A DNA stretch of 33,583 bases, taken from assembly GCA_014879835.1 (NCBI GenBank), contig JACSRJ010000345.1:1-33583 (forward strand), read 5' to 3'. Position 1 is the stretch's first letter. The number at the start of each line of letters is the position of its first letter. The notes under the pieces were generated by a model that worked only from the letters and a program-made list of their open reading frames with translations, searched no databases and had not been told where the DNA came from. Source of the stretch: Anaerolinea sp. (GTDB lineage: Bacteria; Chloroflexota; Anaerolineae; Aggregatilineales; UBA2796). Of the stretch, positions 32,756 through 33,583 are shown piece by piece. The position numbers were made by a program, and so were the translations under genes.

Positions 32756-33319
32756 TTAGGGTTTTTTGTAGCTCACCGTGGCCAAAATTGCCTCGATCAG
32801 CGGCGTCTGGGTCTCTAGTTCATCGGGATGAACATAAACTGAGTAGCTCAGATAAGATTCATCATCCCCCGGCAGGACGGCCGCATACAGAGCTATTTTC
32901 TCGCCTTTGCCCACCGCCTTAAAAGCATCTGCTGAACCCACTTTGATGGTTTGTTTTTCGCCCAGTGTCAATTTGAGCATCTGGGGCATCTGGGAATAGG
33001 CAAAATCGAAGGCCTCGCTCAAGGTTTTGCCTGCAAATGGCTGTTTGCCGATCTGAATGTAGATACTCCCCTTGGGCATACTGAGCAAGGTAACGCCCGT
33101 CTCGGCCTCCTTGGAGTTATAGACAAAAATACCGATCTTGGTGATGGGCGGCATCCAGCCCTCAGGGTATCGGACGGTCACCCCATCATCGCTGGTGGTA
33201 CTTTGGGTCAATTCCGGAAGTTTGGCCGTCTCCGGGGGTGTGGTGGCATTGTTCCCTCCACCGCCGCACGCAGCGAGAAACATTGCCATCACGATCAACA
33301 CAGCGAATTTTTCGCGCAT
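32756..33319 (-). CDS. Secreted lipoprotein of unknown function
   Basis: 187 residues. Signal sequence 1-17 ends in a lipobox LAAC with Cys18, followed by Gly-rich and Thr/Pro-rich linker residues (19-32), so the protein is lipid-anchored outside the membrane. The body (about 40-187) is a mixed alpha/beta domain with repeated VTVRYPEGW, TLLSMPKGSIYIQIG and AILATVSY strands; it resembles PsbP-like or 'serine-threonine kinase-associated' lipoprotein domains in general layout, but I do not assign a family. ATG 33319 follows GGAGG by 7 bases and has its own promoter. Confidence 0.82.
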   Translation of the reverse strand: MREKFAVLIVMAMFLAACGGGGNNATTPPETAKLPELTQSTTSDDGVTVRYPEGWMPPITKIGIFVYNSKEAETGVTLLSMPKGSIYIQIGKQPFAGKTLSEAFDFAYSQMPQMLKLTLGEKQTIKVGSADAFKAVGKGEKIALYAAVLPGDDESYLSYSVYVHPDELETQTPLIEAILATVSYKKP

Positions 33320-33362
33320 AAGGCTTACCTCCTACAAGATAAATCCACAACCCATCACTAAC

Positions 33363-33391
33363 ATTATCAGATCAATTAATAGAATAATCAA
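33363..33391 (-). promoter_or_regulatory. Promoter of the lipoprotein gene
   Basis: On the minus strand TTGATT (33391-33386), 17-base spacer, GATAAT (33368-33363), set in A/T-rich DNA. Start expected near 33356, leader about 36 bases. Confidence 0.68.
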
Positions 33392-33536
33392 GTAGGGTAT
33401 ATTTAATAGTTATTAGTATTCCTTATCACCGTTATAAACTAAAGTAGTGTGCTCCAACTGCCCTTTTCGACAGAAACAAGGTGAATTGGCTCAACTGGGT
33501 AAGTCATAGCGCTTTTAGAAGCCATTTGAGAAGTCA

Positions 33537-33583
33537 CCTTTCGATGATTGACCTCATCCCCCCTGTACGACCGCTTCGCGGTG
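33537..33583. repeat. Dispersed palindromic extragenic element, copy 3 (cut by window end)
   Basis: ACCTTTCGATGATTGACCTC followed by ATCCCC and GACCGCTTCGCGGTG matches the first half of copy 2 (30681-30724) with few differences. The rest lies outside the window. Confidence 0.75.

Noticed and set aside
1-33583. CRISPR arrays, tRNA/rRNA genes, integrases, toxin-antitoxin or defence genes
   Set aside because: Looked for on both strands; no regular spaced repeats, no cloverleaf or rRNA motifs, and no matching proteins were seen.

Overview
The window is a 33.6 kb piece of a bacterial chromosome (about 55-58% G+C by eye) with a housekeeping backbone: Rho, class I fructose-bisphosphatase, a PBP2-type transpeptidase, type II dehydroquinase, LepA/EF4, a HisD-family dehydrogenase and an RseP-type protease. 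Chloroflexota (Anaerolineae-like) is my best guess. It rests on gene content and style: a lone WXG100 protein, Pro/Thr linkers in secreted proteins, HEAT and DUF2652-like proteins, and mixed use of strong Shine-Dalgarno starts and starts with none. No rRNA or tRNA is visible to confirm this. I saw no phage, plasmid, transposase or CRISPR locus.

Left part (1-13.4 kb): a WXG100-like gene whose end runs into a palindromic element; a Tat-exported intradiol dioxygenase; rho with a clear terminator; fbp; two consecutive ~308-residue proteins, the second a tandem GNAT; a PBP2 with a cysteine-bearing insertion; and a secreted PAF-acetylhydrolase-like lipase. A forward cluster follows, with a good extended -10 promoter: a ParB-fold protein, a SAM methyltransferase, a flippase-like membrane protein (4-base overlap) and aroQ.

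Middle part (13.5-24.3 kb): lepA on the minus strand; an inverted-repeat element of about 190 bp; two surface-polysaccharide genes (a GT4 glycosyltransferase, possibly leaderless, and a polyprenyl-phosphate sugar phosphotransferase); and a HisD paralogue with altered active-site residues. Next is a minus-strand operon rseP - HEAT protein - acylphosphatase - FecR-like single-pass membrane protein, driven by a good promoter with an unusually structured leader.

Right part (24.6-33.6 kb): a secreted SH3-like protein; a plsC-type acyltransferase followed 12 bp later by a large protein with a LOTUS/OST-HTH-like N-terminus; an acyl-CoA-dehydrogenase-fold flavoprotein and an alpha/beta hydrolase that lacks its nucleophile; a DUF2652/cyclase-like protein; a pair of tandemly duplicated HEAT proteins; and a lipoprotein. 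At least three copies of one palindromic extragenic element, plus several related G/C-rich hairpins, lie between genes.

The most interesting items are the RseP/FecR-like operon (possible regulated intramembrane proteolysis) with its structured leader, the substituted HisD paralogue, the LOTUS-like protein, and the apparently dead alpha/beta hydrolase. I did not find a clear-cut new defence or mobile system. All family calls come from motif reading, without database searches.
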